64,000 bases of DNA, taken from Karalla daura. Taxonomy: Eukaryota > Chordata > Actinopteri > Chaetodontiformes > Leiognathidae. The notes beneath the pieces were generated by a model. The model ran no database searches. It was not told the DNA's origin and worked only from the letters and a program-made list of their open reading frames with translations. Position 1 is the first letter of the stretch; every line of letters begins with the position of its first letter. The position numbers were made by a program, and so were the translations under genes. The stretch lies in the NCBI GenBank assembly GCA_029224185.1, contig CM055194.1:25864902-25928901 (forward strand). The letters are read 5' to 3'. This document shows positions 1 through 10,400 of this stretch, in pieces.

Positions 1-110
1 GGATCTGGTTCACTTCATGGTGCTGATCAGCCTTCACGCTGTTGTGAGGGAGGAACAGAAACGCAGCTCGGCCGCCTCTAAGAAGCTGCACGCGTGGATC
101 TTTATTTCAA
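1..110 (+). CDS. possible terminal part of a coding exon with splice donor
   Basis: From base 2 one frame stays open to base 110 (about 36 codons, beginning Asp-Leu-Val-His-Phe and ending Trp-Ile-Phe-Ile-Ser), followed by AAG|GTGAGAG, a good match to a 5' splice donor. The frame stops soon after the junction, as expected of an intron. The encoded stretch mixes hydrophobic and charged residues and is not low complexity. The exon would begin outside the window, so its acceptor cannot be seen. I do not recognise the protein. One frame of the opposite strand is also open, so chance cannot be excluded over such a short length. Confidence 0.3.
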
Positions 111-547
111 GGTGAGAGAGAAGTCAAACACTCAAACAAATTACAGATCAAATCATAAATATATTGACTGGGGAGGTTTAGGGAGAAAAGCAACAACAGT
201 GTCAATAAATAAAGTCATTACCAGAGCTTAGAACACAGGCACCCGATTTTCTCTTTTATCCTGCAACAACAAAAAGAAGAAGAAGAAGACAGAGGAGGAA
301 GAAATAACAAAAAAGGAGAAAGAATTGCACAGAGGCTTTTCTTTTCTTTAAAATGCTGCATTAGGTCTTTTCCTGCAGTCAGTTTTCATAGTTCAAAGCT
401 GGCAGTTCAATAAATAGCTGGAACTGGCACATCTCTGTTCTTGCAAAAAGAAATCAATGTTAATCCTATTACCGGCAGTTATCACCTAGCCCAGAAACGG
501 TGGCAAGTAAGAAAAAAAAGAGAGAAAAAAACTGAGATGTCAAAGCG
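111..547. other. gene-free AT-rich stretch
   Basis: If the first 110 bases are an exon, this would be the start of its intron. It contains a purine-rich GAAGAAG run near 280-310 and nothing else that I can assign. Confidence 0.45.
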
Positions 548-594
548 GGAAGGGGAGAGAGAGCGAGAGAAAGGGAGAGAGAGAGAGCGAGTCA
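548..594. repeat. (GA)n simple repeat
   Basis: This is an imperfect GA run interrupted by GGG and CG, with no coding meaning. Confidence 0.8.
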
Positions 595-640
595 CCCTTC
601 ATTCACTTTCAAACACAGTTTTGATAATTTACTTCTGTAG

Positions 641-690
641 AAGAAGGAGAAGAAGAAGGGTGGCGGGGGGAGGGGAGGGGAGGGGGGAGC
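641..690 (+). repeat. purine tract with G-quadruplex motif
   Basis: An AGAAGG tract passes at 665-687 into four G-runs of four to six bases separated by single A residues. This meets the usual G4 pattern (four runs of at least three G with loops of 1-7). It lies 34 bases upstream of a (GT)n tract. Confidence 0.75.
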
Positions 691-712
691 AGCTTCAGTT
701 ACTAGGAAATGT

Positions 713-720
<8 letters not shown>

Positions 721-769
<49 letters not shown>
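721..769. repeat. (GT)n microsatellite
   Basis: About 24 uninterrupted GT units are present. Open frames through this tract are repeat artefacts. Confidence 0.95.
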
Positions 770-770
<1 letters not shown>

Positions 771-940
771 CTGTGGAGAGGGGGTCCAGGGCGACTGATG
801 TATTCGCACATAATGCTTGGATCAGACCCTGCTGCTGTAAGCAAGATGTTTGAGGCACAAAACATCATTTCTGAAAAATGTTCACACCGCTTAGCAATCC
901 TCCTCCTGGAGCGCCCTGACATCTGGCCTTTCTCCGTCTC

Positions 941-1010
941 CCTTCTCCTCCCTTCTCCTCCCTTCTCCTCCCTTCTCCTCCCTTCTCCTCCCTTCTCCTC
1001 CCTTGTCCTC
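941..1010. repeat. 10-bp tandem repeat, 7 copies
   Basis: The unit CCTTCTCCTC recurs seven times head to tail. The last copy has one T-to-G-type change (CCTTGTCCTC). Six copies are identical. Confidence 0.95.
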
Positions 1011-1135
1011 CTCCGGTCCGGCCCGGCCGCCCGGCCGCAGCAGGAGCACTCTCCCTCCTAATGCTGAGAGAAACGTCGTCCCCAGGATTAAAAGGAGAAG
1101 TCGTCCTGTGATTGATTTTCCCGTTGCTTATTCCT

Positions 1136-1217
1136 GGGGTTGTGTGATTGTGCGTTTGTGCGATTGTGTGTTTGTGTGATTGTGCGTTTGTGCGATTGTG
1201 CGTTTGTGCGATTGTGT
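1136..1217. repeat. short GT-rich minisatellite
   Basis: Alternating units such as GTTTGTGCGATTGTGC and GTGTGATTGTGC repeat over about 80 bases. Confidence 0.8.
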
Positions 1218-2240
1218 TGCCGGCTCTGTTTATTTCCTGCCTTCAAAGATGGACGATGCTATCTGAGCTGAGCTGCAGCTGAGGAGTTCCTCCAGCGAGG
1301 AGGAGCAGCCAGAGGAACACGAGGAGGCGCACAGCCTGTCCTCCTCTCAACACGCCCGTCATTTAGAACGACTGAGACTGAAACGACTGATCGTGTTTGA
1401 AAGATTAATTCATGTTTCATCTTCCAATATTTCATCAGTCAGTTATTAGACAAACGATCTGCATCATTGATTAACATATTTTATCATGGAAAACATAAAT
1501 ATTTTCTGGATTTTTTTGTCAGTTTCGTAGTTGGAAATCGCTTGATAATCAATACATGATTTATTGTTATATATACGTGTATATGTATATATGTGTTTAT
1601 ATATATATGTATATGATAAGATGAGTGACATGAAGTAACACACACAAAGACCAATCAATCCACCAGTTCTTGTGTTTTGTTGAACCGTTAATAAAGATTT
1701 ATTTTAGATTCATTTTGGAATAAATCTCAGTTCTGTAGTCGTAGCGTTTCAGCCACTACACACACGTTCACGCTGCACGTCGTCTTCAAGGATGCTGAGC
1801 TGAACATCTTCACTGTGGAGCTTTACTGCCACTAAAACATATGGGTTTTGTTAGAAATATTTCTCCATTATTCTTTAATGTTTTGCAGTCGAAACATTTA
1901 ATAAGTGAGTGGGTAAATATGAGTAAAGCCACGAGCTTCAGTCTGAAAGTGAGCGTAACCTTGCGTCTCGTCCCTGCAGCAGCAGAAGTGCTGCCGTGTG
2001 TTTTCAGAGCAAATAAAACTCACAAAACAAAACAAAACACAACACACGCCATTAAAAATCGCATGTCTCCACTGAACACAGCAAAACCCGAGATTAGGCC
2101 TAATCACTGTCAGCAGGAAGCAGAGTCAGACCCTCTCACTGCGGATTAAGTCTTCTGTTGTTGTTGTCCTTATTGTTATTGCTGAGAAATAATTACAGCT
2201 GAATCTCATCAAAGCCAATTCAACTCTTGGCAGGACTCTG
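1218..2240. other. gene-free stretch with a TA/GTATAT-rich patch
   Basis: A (TATATG)-type patch lies at about 1568-1616. The open frames here (for example 1841-2149) show no recognisable domain and have ordinary non-coding composition, so I do not call them. Confidence 0.45.
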
Positions 2241-2559
2241 CTGCTCTGTTTTCCTTTCTTTCAGAGACGAACCTGAGTTTCTCTCTGCATGAAAGTGAAG
2301 ATTAAAGCGGAGAACACTGAGGGGAAACTGAGGCAGGCAAACTCTCAGCGCCTTCAAATGCTCTTGTTCCCCAGAATGACAAAATGCATCTTGCTGACAC
2401 GGGCTTTCACCTTGACTTGACTGACTTTATATGAATTTATTTCCTGTGCCGCGTGAAAGCAAGTGACCCCATTCCCCCTGCCCCCCCATTCTATATTCTT
2501 ATAATAAATTAGATGGCGATGCTGGGGCTTTAACATGTAAAGTAGTGGTGACATGCTAA

Positions 2560-3050
2560 ATAATGAGGCGGGCCAGAATTATGTAGTGCTGCTGCGCAGG
2601 CTCTGGGGTATTCCCAGGCCGGTGGTGCCCCGGCCTGCTCCTCCAGGTGGGGGGGTCGCTCTGAATATGAAAATGGAATTAATGTACCCACGCCCAGAGG
2701 TAGATTACACTGTGCAGCCTTTTGGCCACGCTCTCCTCTGTTTGGGACCAACAACAAAAAGAGAAGCCTTTTATTCATCATGGAAATTGGTGTTTTTATT
2801 ACTCCCTGGTGGAATTTGAGATGTATTACGCTGTTCTTTCTCCTCGTGCACTGGGTCATTTTAATGCAGCGCTCTGAGCTGTAATGCCCCGCTCATCTCC
2901 CACATGTTTGGATAGTTCATGGGGTGTGCTTCTTTTTTGGTGTAGTGGGGGGGGTGATAATGGCGATAAAGCTGCAGAGCGGCGCGGGCAGAGTGAATCT
3001 CCGGCACAGCGTAATCATCTCACAATGACTTTGTGTGAGTGGAGACAGCA
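2560..3050. other. candidate conserved non-coding element
   Basis: This is single-copy, repeat-free DNA with balanced composition and dense TTATTC/ATTAC/TGATAA-like words, flanked by repeat-rich DNA. That texture resembles vertebrate developmental enhancers. Conservation is not testable here, so the call rests on texture only. Frames on both strands are short and interrupted. Confidence 0.25.
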
Positions 3051-3288
3051 GCTGTTCCCCCATCACCGCTGCTACCTGTGAATGCTGGGAGCGCTGGGCG
3101 CTGCAGCCTTGGAGCTGGATGCTAAACTCTTCTGTTTTACTGCCCGTGTCACAGCAGCAGGCAGATTTACCAGGTTTAATACGCCGCTTTTAGTCTGCAA
3201 CAAACATGCTTGTAAACCTGCTTTACAGCCCCCCTGGCTTTTTGTCCGCGGGGGGATTAACTGATGAGCATTGCTCTGTCCTTCAGGT

Positions 3289-3330
<42 letters not shown>
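3289..3330. repeat. (CA)n microsatellite
   Basis: About 20 CA units are present, ending in a short TATACAC transition. Confidence 0.95.
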
Positions 3331-3339
<9 letters not shown>

Positions 3340-3779
3340 TGTGCAACCCAGACTCATATCACACTTTATCACCATCTCTCAGTAAGTAGCAGAGCTGCTG
3401 ATGAAGTGTGGGCTCATTAGAAAACGTAACGTTTCCTGTCTCAACACAGGCCGCGGCCTCTCTGTCGTCGGCTGCTCAGAGATTCATGTCTTGTGACGGG
3501 GTGAAAGATGCCTTCACTCCTCTGTTTCCCTCTCACTTCCTGCAGCTCTGCTGCCTGACGCTGTAACAGCTGCTGTGTTACACGTGTCGACGCTGGCCGG
3601 ATTTCATTTCTAATGGCTGCGAGGGCAGTCGTCCTGCTCGTAAACTGCTGCAACGTTTCTGTTCTTCTCTGCACTGAACACCTGCACCCTGATGGTTTCT
3701 GTGCAACTTTGTGACGCTGATGCTGCAAATCACGACGGCGCCTGAACTCAGCAGAGGAGCATCAGATGAACGGCGCCCA
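3331..3779. other. gene-free stretch
   Basis: I see no repeat and no coding signal here beyond short chance frames. Confidence 0.4.
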
Positions 3780-4200
3780 GCGAGGGCAAATCAGTATGCA
3801 GGGGCCGACGTTATGAAGTGGGAGATCACTTCAGACCTGCTGTGAGTTATGTGCGCTGATTGTCACCCAACATTATGCACAGTGTTTGAGGCTAAATAAC
3901 CCAGTGTGTGCATCATAAAGTGCAGCTCCTGCTCGGCCCCTGCAGGCGAGGGAGGCTCCCCCTCCATAAACAACTCTGTCATTTTAAGTAAGCGTTGCGC
4001 TGCTTACCAGGCACCTTTCGTGCGTGAGCTGCACCTAATTTAGAAGCTTTTAAATCTTTCGCAAGTGTTGTTGTGAGAAATGCCTGGTTGCAAATGTCTT
4101 TTATTGAATGCTGACTCTGTAGTATTACAGGCTTGCAGATATGCCCGGTGTAATATGTCCCTATAGCTTTATCTTGTAATAGTAAAGTGTATTAATTTTC
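3780..4200. other. candidate conserved non-coding element
   Basis: This is repeat-free single-copy DNA with motif-like words such as TGATTGTCACCC, CATAAATCA-type AT cores and CAGGCACC. Inferred from texture only. No frame in it looks coding. Confidence 0.25.
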
Positions 4201-5370
4201 TTGGACTGGAAGAGTGTGTGAAGGGTTAGAATTGACTCTATTTGGGATTGGAAGGACTTGCCACTGACTCCAAACATGGTTTTTCACGCAAGGACTGCAA
4301 AAGATGAAGCGCGGGGTGAAAACGTGCTTTCAGTCGCTAGATTTCTTAAGTAAGCCCAGAGGTTTATCACAATCCATCATGAGCTGCGGGATCTGAGCAA
4401 TTAAAGACTTTTCCAGGAGTGGCATTCTTGAAATTGGAATTGAAAGTCCACTTAGCATGGTCACCGACAGGGATTCACCGATGAAGTTGCACTTCACACT
4501 CATTTAGAGCGTAATCGGATGGAGAGCCGCGTCTCCGTGTGCGTGTTGTCATACATGAGGAGGATCCGTGTGCGACTGTGTGAACCACAGAATCCGTGGC
4601 TCACACCTCGTTAGGATCGACTTTCACACAGATACCGTGAAGCAGGTTACACCACAGTCCAGACAAATCATCTCTTACGGTAGCTTTATTTATTTAGTAT
4701 TTAAATGGCATGTTATGTTATTTTTTTATTTGTACTGTCCTTTACATTCGAGGATAAATAAGTCCACGAACTGTCGTCCTCAAAGTTCTGACCTGCTTAT
4801 AGCTGTGGCTCCAACACTTCTCTAGGAATGAGATCTGGCATTGTCAACACTGAGATTATCATAATTGCTTTTATTATTTGTTATATATATATGTCACCTC
4901 TACCTGACAGTATTTCAGCACTAATAAATAATAACAAAGGAGGCCCTGTAGCCAGCCAGTTATTTCAATAGAACTGTAAATATGCCTGAAATTTAAAACA
5001 TTATCAAGACTTCTTTACTTTTCACACATTAGCACAACATCAGAAAATCGGCTAAAGCTCGTATTGTTCCTCTTTGTGGAATATTTTTTGGAGAAGGTGA
5101 AAGATTTATTAAAATGTATTATTTCCTAAAAACAAGAGTGGAATGCACTATTTAGTCAGATTTAATGGTATTGATCGTTCACAGATCCACGTCTCAAATC
5201 ATGGAGCATGCCAGTTAATAGCAGGACGAGTCCTTTTCAGTCAGGATTAAATAAAGACGACGCGTGTTCTCATACATGTGCACACGGTGCCTGTTTGTTC
5301 ACACAGAGCAGGTCACGTGTGCAGGTTAGTGCAGGTGCAGCATGAAGTCCATCCTAGAAAGAGGCCGGAG
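4201..5370. other. gene-free AT-rich stretch
   Basis: A short TATATA patch lies near 4882. No gene, transposon end or array is evident. Confidence 0.4.
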
Positions 5371-6092
5371 CAGAGAGGAGGTGGCAGAGAGGAGGTGGCA
5401 GAGAGGAGCGGGCAGAGAGGAGCGGGCAGAGGGGAGCGGGCAGGGAGGAGCGGGCAGAGGGGAGCAGGCAGAGAGGAGCAGGCAGAGGGGAGGTGGCAGA
5501 GAGGAGCGGGCAGAGAGGAGCAGGCAGAGGGGAGCAGGCAGAGAGGAGCAGGCAGGGAGGAGCAGGCAGGGGGGAGCGGGCAGAGGGGAGCAGGCAGGGA
5601 GGAGCGGGCAGAGGGCAGCAGGCAGAGGGGAGTGGGCAGAGGGGAGCAGGCAGGGAGGAGCGGGCAGAGGGGAGCAGGCAGGGAGGAGCGGGCAGAGGGG
5701 AGCAGGCAGGGAGGAGCGGGCAGAGGGGAGCAGGCAGGGAGGAGCAGGCAGAGAGGAGCAGGCAGAGAGGAGCAGGCAGAGGGGAACAGGCAGGGAGGAG
5801 CGGGCAGAGGGCAGCAGGCAGAGGGGAGTGGGCAGGGAGGAGCGGGCAGAGGGGAGCAGGCAGAGGGGAGCAGGCAGAGAGGAGCAGGCAGAGGGGAGCA
5901 GGCAGAGGGGAGCAGGCAGAGAGGAGCAGGCAGGGAGGAGCAGGCAGGGAGGAGCAGGCAGAGAGGAGCAGGCAGAGGGGAGCAGGCAGAGAGGAGCAGG
6001 CAGAGGGGAACAGGCAGGGAGGAGCGGGCAGAGGGGAGCAGGCAGAGGGGAGCAGGCAGAGAGGAGCAGGCAGAGAGGAGCAGGCAGAGAGG
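5371..6092. repeat. 14-bp minisatellite, about 50 copies
   Basis: The purine-rich unit is about AGCGGGCAGAGAGG, with variants AGCAGGCAGAGGGG and AGCAGGCAGGGAGG, in roughly 50 head-to-tail copies. The unit has no stop codon in any frame and 14 is not a multiple of 3. The array therefore produces 240-290-codon open frames in several frames of both strands, each with a 14-residue Arg/Gly/Glu/Gln or Leu/Pro/Ser/Cys period. These are not genes. Confidence 0.95.
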
Positions 6093-6239
6093 AGGTGCTG
6101 GCCGGTGGTCTCCAGGGTTGAGGCAGTGAGCGGTGCTGCTGCTGATAATGCCACATTCGGGTTTCTGCTTTCAGTCGCCTTCGCACGGGTGCTCCAGTCT
6201 CACACGGCACTTAAGTGTGATTAATAAGGTGGTGCAGCG

Positions 6240-6241
<2 letters not shown>

Positions 6242-6301
<60 letters not shown>
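6242..6301. repeat. (GT)n microsatellite
   Basis: Thirty GT units are present, followed within 25 bases by a short (CTG)n run at about 6313-6330. Confidence 0.95.
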
Positions 6302-6302
<1 letters not shown>

Positions 6303-6330
6303 GGGGGATGCAGTGCTGCTGCTGCTGCTG

Positions 6331-7630
6331 GAGGTGGGGGGGTTCATGTCAAGATAAACGTGGAAATGACCTAGCAGTCACCAGCTTTTTCCTTTCGGCA
6401 GCTGCACAGCGCCTCGCTCGAGAGCAGGAGAGGCTGGGGCTTTATCACGCCCAGGGCTCAGACCACCACAGGCTCTTGTGAAGGAAGGAAATTACCGGGT
6501 GCAAACATTCACAATACCCCAACTCAATTCCCCCTCCCTCATCTCTCTCTCTTCCTTCTCCCTCTGACTTCCACTCTCCTGTCCCTATGTTTATCAGGTT
6601 TTGGGGCACTGTATTTTGATGTCAATAAGCAATTTTTCTTGCCTGGTCTCCTGCCTGACCCCTTTAATCCATCAATATATTATTAGAGATAAAGTTTTGT
6701 GGACGCCTGCTGCAGTCACAAGATAAATGACATCTCTGAAGTCACGCATTAAAGACTAGATTAAGGCCTTGTGACTGTGTCTTCAGTGCTCATCTGTGTG
6801 CCTCTGTCCAACCTATCACACTAAGTGACAAGAAAGAAAAATAATGAACTGAGGCAGAAAAAGCAAAGAGATATTTCTTACACACACAACCGGCGTCTGT
6901 CTTCAGCCAGGATTAGGACGCATTAGAGGCGTGTTGGAGAAGGGTAGAGAGGCAGCGAGGGAGCGTCCCTGTTTGTGGATGTCTGGGCTGAAGAAAGGGA
7001 ATCTCAGCCCTCCACGCGTCTGAACGACAGGACAACACGCGTGTTGTGAGAGACAATGAGAGCTTCATTTCCTGTCAGCCAGCAGATGGAGAGATTCTAA
7101 TATTCAAATTGCACATTTGAAGCACATAAAATATATTTATTTATATATTTATATGAGGAGGATTAGTGCACAGCTTAGTGAACTAAGGGACTGTGGAGAA
7201 ATTATTGATCCGTGTTTGACTGGAGGGTCAAAGCTGAACAACACTCCTCAACCTGGAAAACGGTTGATTTTTCTGAAAACACAGTTTTGTTCTCCAGTCC
7301 TCCATACATTCCCTGTTAGCACATAGACTTTCATTAGATGGCAAATAATTCAACATTATTCTCATACATGATTTCAAATAATGGTGCAGTAAATAAAATC
7401 AGTGACAACAGCACTGATCTAATGTTCACAGGGATTTAACACATTATATTATTATAGACTCTATTATATTATATATTTCAACTTTAACGTGTTGATAGAA
7501 ACGCTGCTAAGTGCAGTTGCAGTCACACCAATCTGGAATATAATTAAAACAAGATGCAAGTGAGGTTATTATTATTATTTATCTTAACTTTACTTATTTA
7601 TTGTTTGATTTTTTTTCTATGCTATGGGAC
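6331..7630. other. gene-free stretch
   Basis: A pyrimidine-rich patch lies at 6530-6590, followed by AT-rich DNA (TTATTATTATT near 7567). No coding frame is convincing. Confidence 0.4.
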
Positions 7631-7661
7631 AAAATAATTTCCCTTTGGAATGAATAAAGCG
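7631..7661 (+). mobile_element. LINE/SINE 3'-tail-like fragment
   Basis: The words AATAATTTCCCTTTGGAAT and AATAAAG in this order match the 3' tail that many teleost LINEs and their SINE partners share (stem, then AATAAAG, then short tandem repeats). The rest of the element is not recognisable, so this is probably a severely 5'-truncated copy. A pentanucleotide array begins immediately downstream. Confidence 0.5.
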
Positions 7662-7860
7662 CTTACCTTATCTTATCTTACCTTATCTTACCTTATCTTA
7701 TCTTATCTTACCTTACCTTATCTTATCTTATCTTACCTTATCTTATCTTACCTTATCTTACCTTATCTTATCTTATCTTATCTTACCTTACCTTATCTTA
7801 TCTTATGTTACCTTACCTTATCTTACCTTATCTTATCTTATCTTATCTTACCTTATCTTA
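7662..7860. repeat. (CTTAT/CTTAC)n pentanucleotide array
   Basis: About 40 five-base units, mixing CTTAT and CTTAC, run directly from the LINE-like tail. Confidence 0.95.
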
Positions 7861-8228
7861 CGTTTCTGACGTTTCTGCTCCTCACAGACAAAATATTTCT
7901 GATTGTTTCTTTTACCCAGCGACGTGATTTCATGAGACTGGCATGAAATATAAAATAATATAAATAAATAAAATAACATAAAATAAAGCAACATTTACCA
8001 ACACTTTTAGCAGAAAGAAAACAAACAATTTTTGCACAGTCCCTTAACATGTTTTCCAGCTATTTTAGCAACGTTATAAGATCTGTTTATGTGTTTATTA
8101 GTGTTTTTAAAGATAAAGGGAAAAAATATAAAAATAATAATATAATATCAGGATAATCAAACACAGTGTTCAGGAGAGGTTGGAACGTTGTGTATTGACC
8201 ATTGAAAGATGTGAAGAGATGCAGTAGA
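7861..8228. other. gene-free AT-rich stretch
   Basis: Runs of AAATAAAATAA at 7945-7990 and AATAATATAATA at 8130-8150 are the only structure. Confidence 0.45.
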
Positions 8229-8933
8229 GCTCTGGTTCCCCTGGTTCCTCTGGTTCCCCTGGTTCCTCTGGTTCCCCTGGTTCCTCTGGTTCCTCTGATT
8301 CCTCTGGTTCCCCTGGTTCCCCTGGTTCCCCTGGTTCCTCTGGTTCCCCTGGTTCCTCTGATTCCTCTGATTCCCCTGGTTCCTCTGGTTCCCCTGGTTC
8401 CTCTGGTTCCCCTGGTTCCCCTGGTTCCCCTGGTTCCCCTGGTTCCCCTGGTTCCTCTGGTTCCCCTGGTTCCTCTGGTTCCCCTGGTTCCCCTGGTTCC
8501 TCTGGTTCCCCTGGTTCCTCTGGTTCCTCTGGTTCCTCTGGTTCCCCTGGTTCCTCTGGTTCCTCTGGTTCCCCTGGTTCCTCTGGTTCCCCTGGTTCCT
8601 CTGGTTCCCCTGGTTCCCCTGGTTCCTCTGGTTCCCCTGGTTCCTCTGGTTCCTCTGGTTCCTCTGGTTCCCCTGGTTCCTCTGGTTCCCCTGGTTCCTC
8701 TAGTTCCTCTGGTTTCTCTGATTCCTCTGGTTCCCCTGGTTCCCCTGGTTCCTCTGGTTCCCCTGGTTCCTCTGGTTCCCCTGGTTCCTCTGGTTCCTCT
8801 GGTTCCTCTGGTTCCCCTGGTTCCTCTGGTTCCCCTGGTTCCTCTAGTTCCTCTGGTTTCTCTGATTCCTCTGGTTCCCCTGGTTCCCCTGGTTCCTCTG
8901 GTTCCCCTGGTTCCTCTGGTTCCTCTGGTCGCT
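8229..8933. repeat. 9-bp minisatellite, about 78 copies
   Basis: The units are GGTTCCCCT and GGTTCCTCT. Because 9 is a multiple of 3, the + strand reads (Val-Pro-Leu)n and the - strand (Gly/Glu-Glu-Pro)n without stops, giving ~280-codon frames. Neither has a non-repetitive domain, and both begin and end in unrelated sequence, so they are artefacts. A block holding rare variants (CTAGTTCCT, GGTTTCTCT, GATTCCTCT) occurs at 8697 and again 144 bases (16 units) later, showing recent block duplication. Confidence 0.95.
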
Positions 8934-9237
8934 GACCAGCATCTGGTCCTAATCGTGACGTGTTACACGGAGCTGAGCGTGTGCGGTGCTGCTCTGTCGC
9001 TCTGTGTGACACTGAGACCGGAGAGCTCGCACTAACAGACAGGATTACACACGGAAAATGACATTTTTATAGCTTAAACTGCAGACTACCTGGACTAGCA
9101 GATATTAAAGGCATATCTTGTAGCACTTAGTGTTAAGTGGGACCAAGCGCTTATTAGGTTTCAGATGGAGTCTGAGCGAGCTGATACGACCTGCCGCCCC
9201 GGAAACCAGCAGCCGTGGATTTGACTTAGACCTGGTT

Positions 9238-9326
9238 ATCAGCTCCTCCTCCACCTCCACCTCCTCCACCTCCACTTCCTCCATCTCCTCCACCGCCTCC
9301 ACCTCCTCCACCTCCACCTCCTCTCT
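9238..9326. repeat. (CTCCAC)n/(CTC)n simple repeat
   Basis: Degenerate CTC/CAC triplets abut the start of a dispersed repeat copy. Confidence 0.85.
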
Positions 9327-9530
9327 GGTGGAGTTCCCTGGTAACATAGAAGCTATGAGCATTGGTTCCATCAGAGCTCAGAATCCGCTCTACATCCTGT
9401 TTGTAGCTGTGGGGATATTACCTCTGCTCCTGCTCAGATCTGGCTCCTTTCAGGCTGATCTGGCAACCAAATGTAGGGTGTACTCTAATTGGCTGTCTCT
9501 CCTGCCACTCACATGAATGATCAGGTGACT
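9327..9530 (+). mobile_element. dispersed ~200-bp repeat, copy 1
   Basis: This is one of seven diverged copies in the window. Shared landmarks in order are GAAGCTATGAGC, GGTTCCATCA, GAG.CTGTTCTA-like, TTTGTAGCTGTGGG, GCTCAGATCTGGCTCCTTTCA, GATCTGGCAACCA, TGATTGGCTGTCTC (ATTGGCTGTCTC here) and CTCACATGA. No terminal inverted repeats, coding capacity or clear tRNA head is visible. It could be a SINE or a non-autonomous element, and I cannot name it. Confidence 0.75.
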
Positions 9531-9779
9531 GTGTGTTCTGGTCTCTGGTCCAACTGGGCAAACTGTCTGGAATCCACAGCTCACCAGTCCTTTTTCAGTT
9601 TGAGTTTCAGTGTTTCTTTGATTCTGTGAACTATTAACATGCTGTTAGCATGTCAGCAGTCAGCACCTCTTGCACTTTCCTAAAGCAAATGAATGTTCTT
9701 TCTTCTTTGCCGCTGGGGATAAAAGAGATGAGTGTAAATATTGTTGACCGGTAGGGATGTAGTATTTTGAGCATTATTG
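9531..9779. other. gene-free stretch
   Basis: Nothing recognisable is seen here. Confidence 0.4.
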
Positions 9780-10400
9780 AGGATGATCTAACCTACTGTT
9801 TCTCCTTCAGTTTTCCTTGTACAAATAAAGCTTTTCCATGTCAGACTTGTTGGACTGCAGCATTCTGCCTCCTCCTGATTCAAGATGTGCAGCAGTGTGG
9901 AGGAGAGAAGGAGTATTAAACATCTCCTGTTGTTCTCCTTCACATCCAGGCGCGCCCGGTCAATGTCTGCTCCATGAACTTGTCGACACGCTCTCCTCAG
10001 AGGCGGCTTCCTTTCAAGGAGCTGCCATAAATAAGGTGAGGGCGCGCCATTCTGGGGGTTCTCTGCGCACACATTCATCAGGAAATTTGGCTTCTAAAAT
10101 CAATTAAATCCTTTTCAGCACACAGTTGAGATAAAAGATATGGCATTGAAAGCAGATACAAAGCAGCTGAACTCTTCTAATTCAGAGCTGTGCATTCGTT
10201 TGGCTGCCGTTTAGAGACAAATCCTCAAGGTCTCCCAGCGGACGATTCTATGAGATCTCCCTCGTTCTCCGAGTTTATCTTGACCCGGGAGGTGAAGTTT
10301 GAGGTAACTGAAGCTGCTCTGGTCTCACGCTACCTCCACAGGAAGAAGGAATCTGGACAGTTAGTTAAATCATGCGATTCATAAACTCTGCCGACTAATT
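9780..10400. other. candidate conserved non-coding element
   Basis: This is repeat-free DNA with AT-rich homeobox-like words (ATCAATTAAATC, AATAAAGC), two GGCGCGCC-like sites (about 9950 and 10041) and GATAAAAGATA. Texture only. No credible exon is seen. Confidence 0.25.

Noticed and set aside
5278..6224. Several 240-290-codon open frames on both strands
   Set aside because: All arise from a stop-free 14-bp minisatellite. Each frame shows a 14-residue period and has no unique domain.
8170..9035. 280-codon (Gly/Glu-Glu-Pro)n and 277-codon (Val-Pro-Leu)n frames
   Set aside because: Both come from a 9-bp tandem repeat. Flanking codons are unrelated and no splice or start context supports them.
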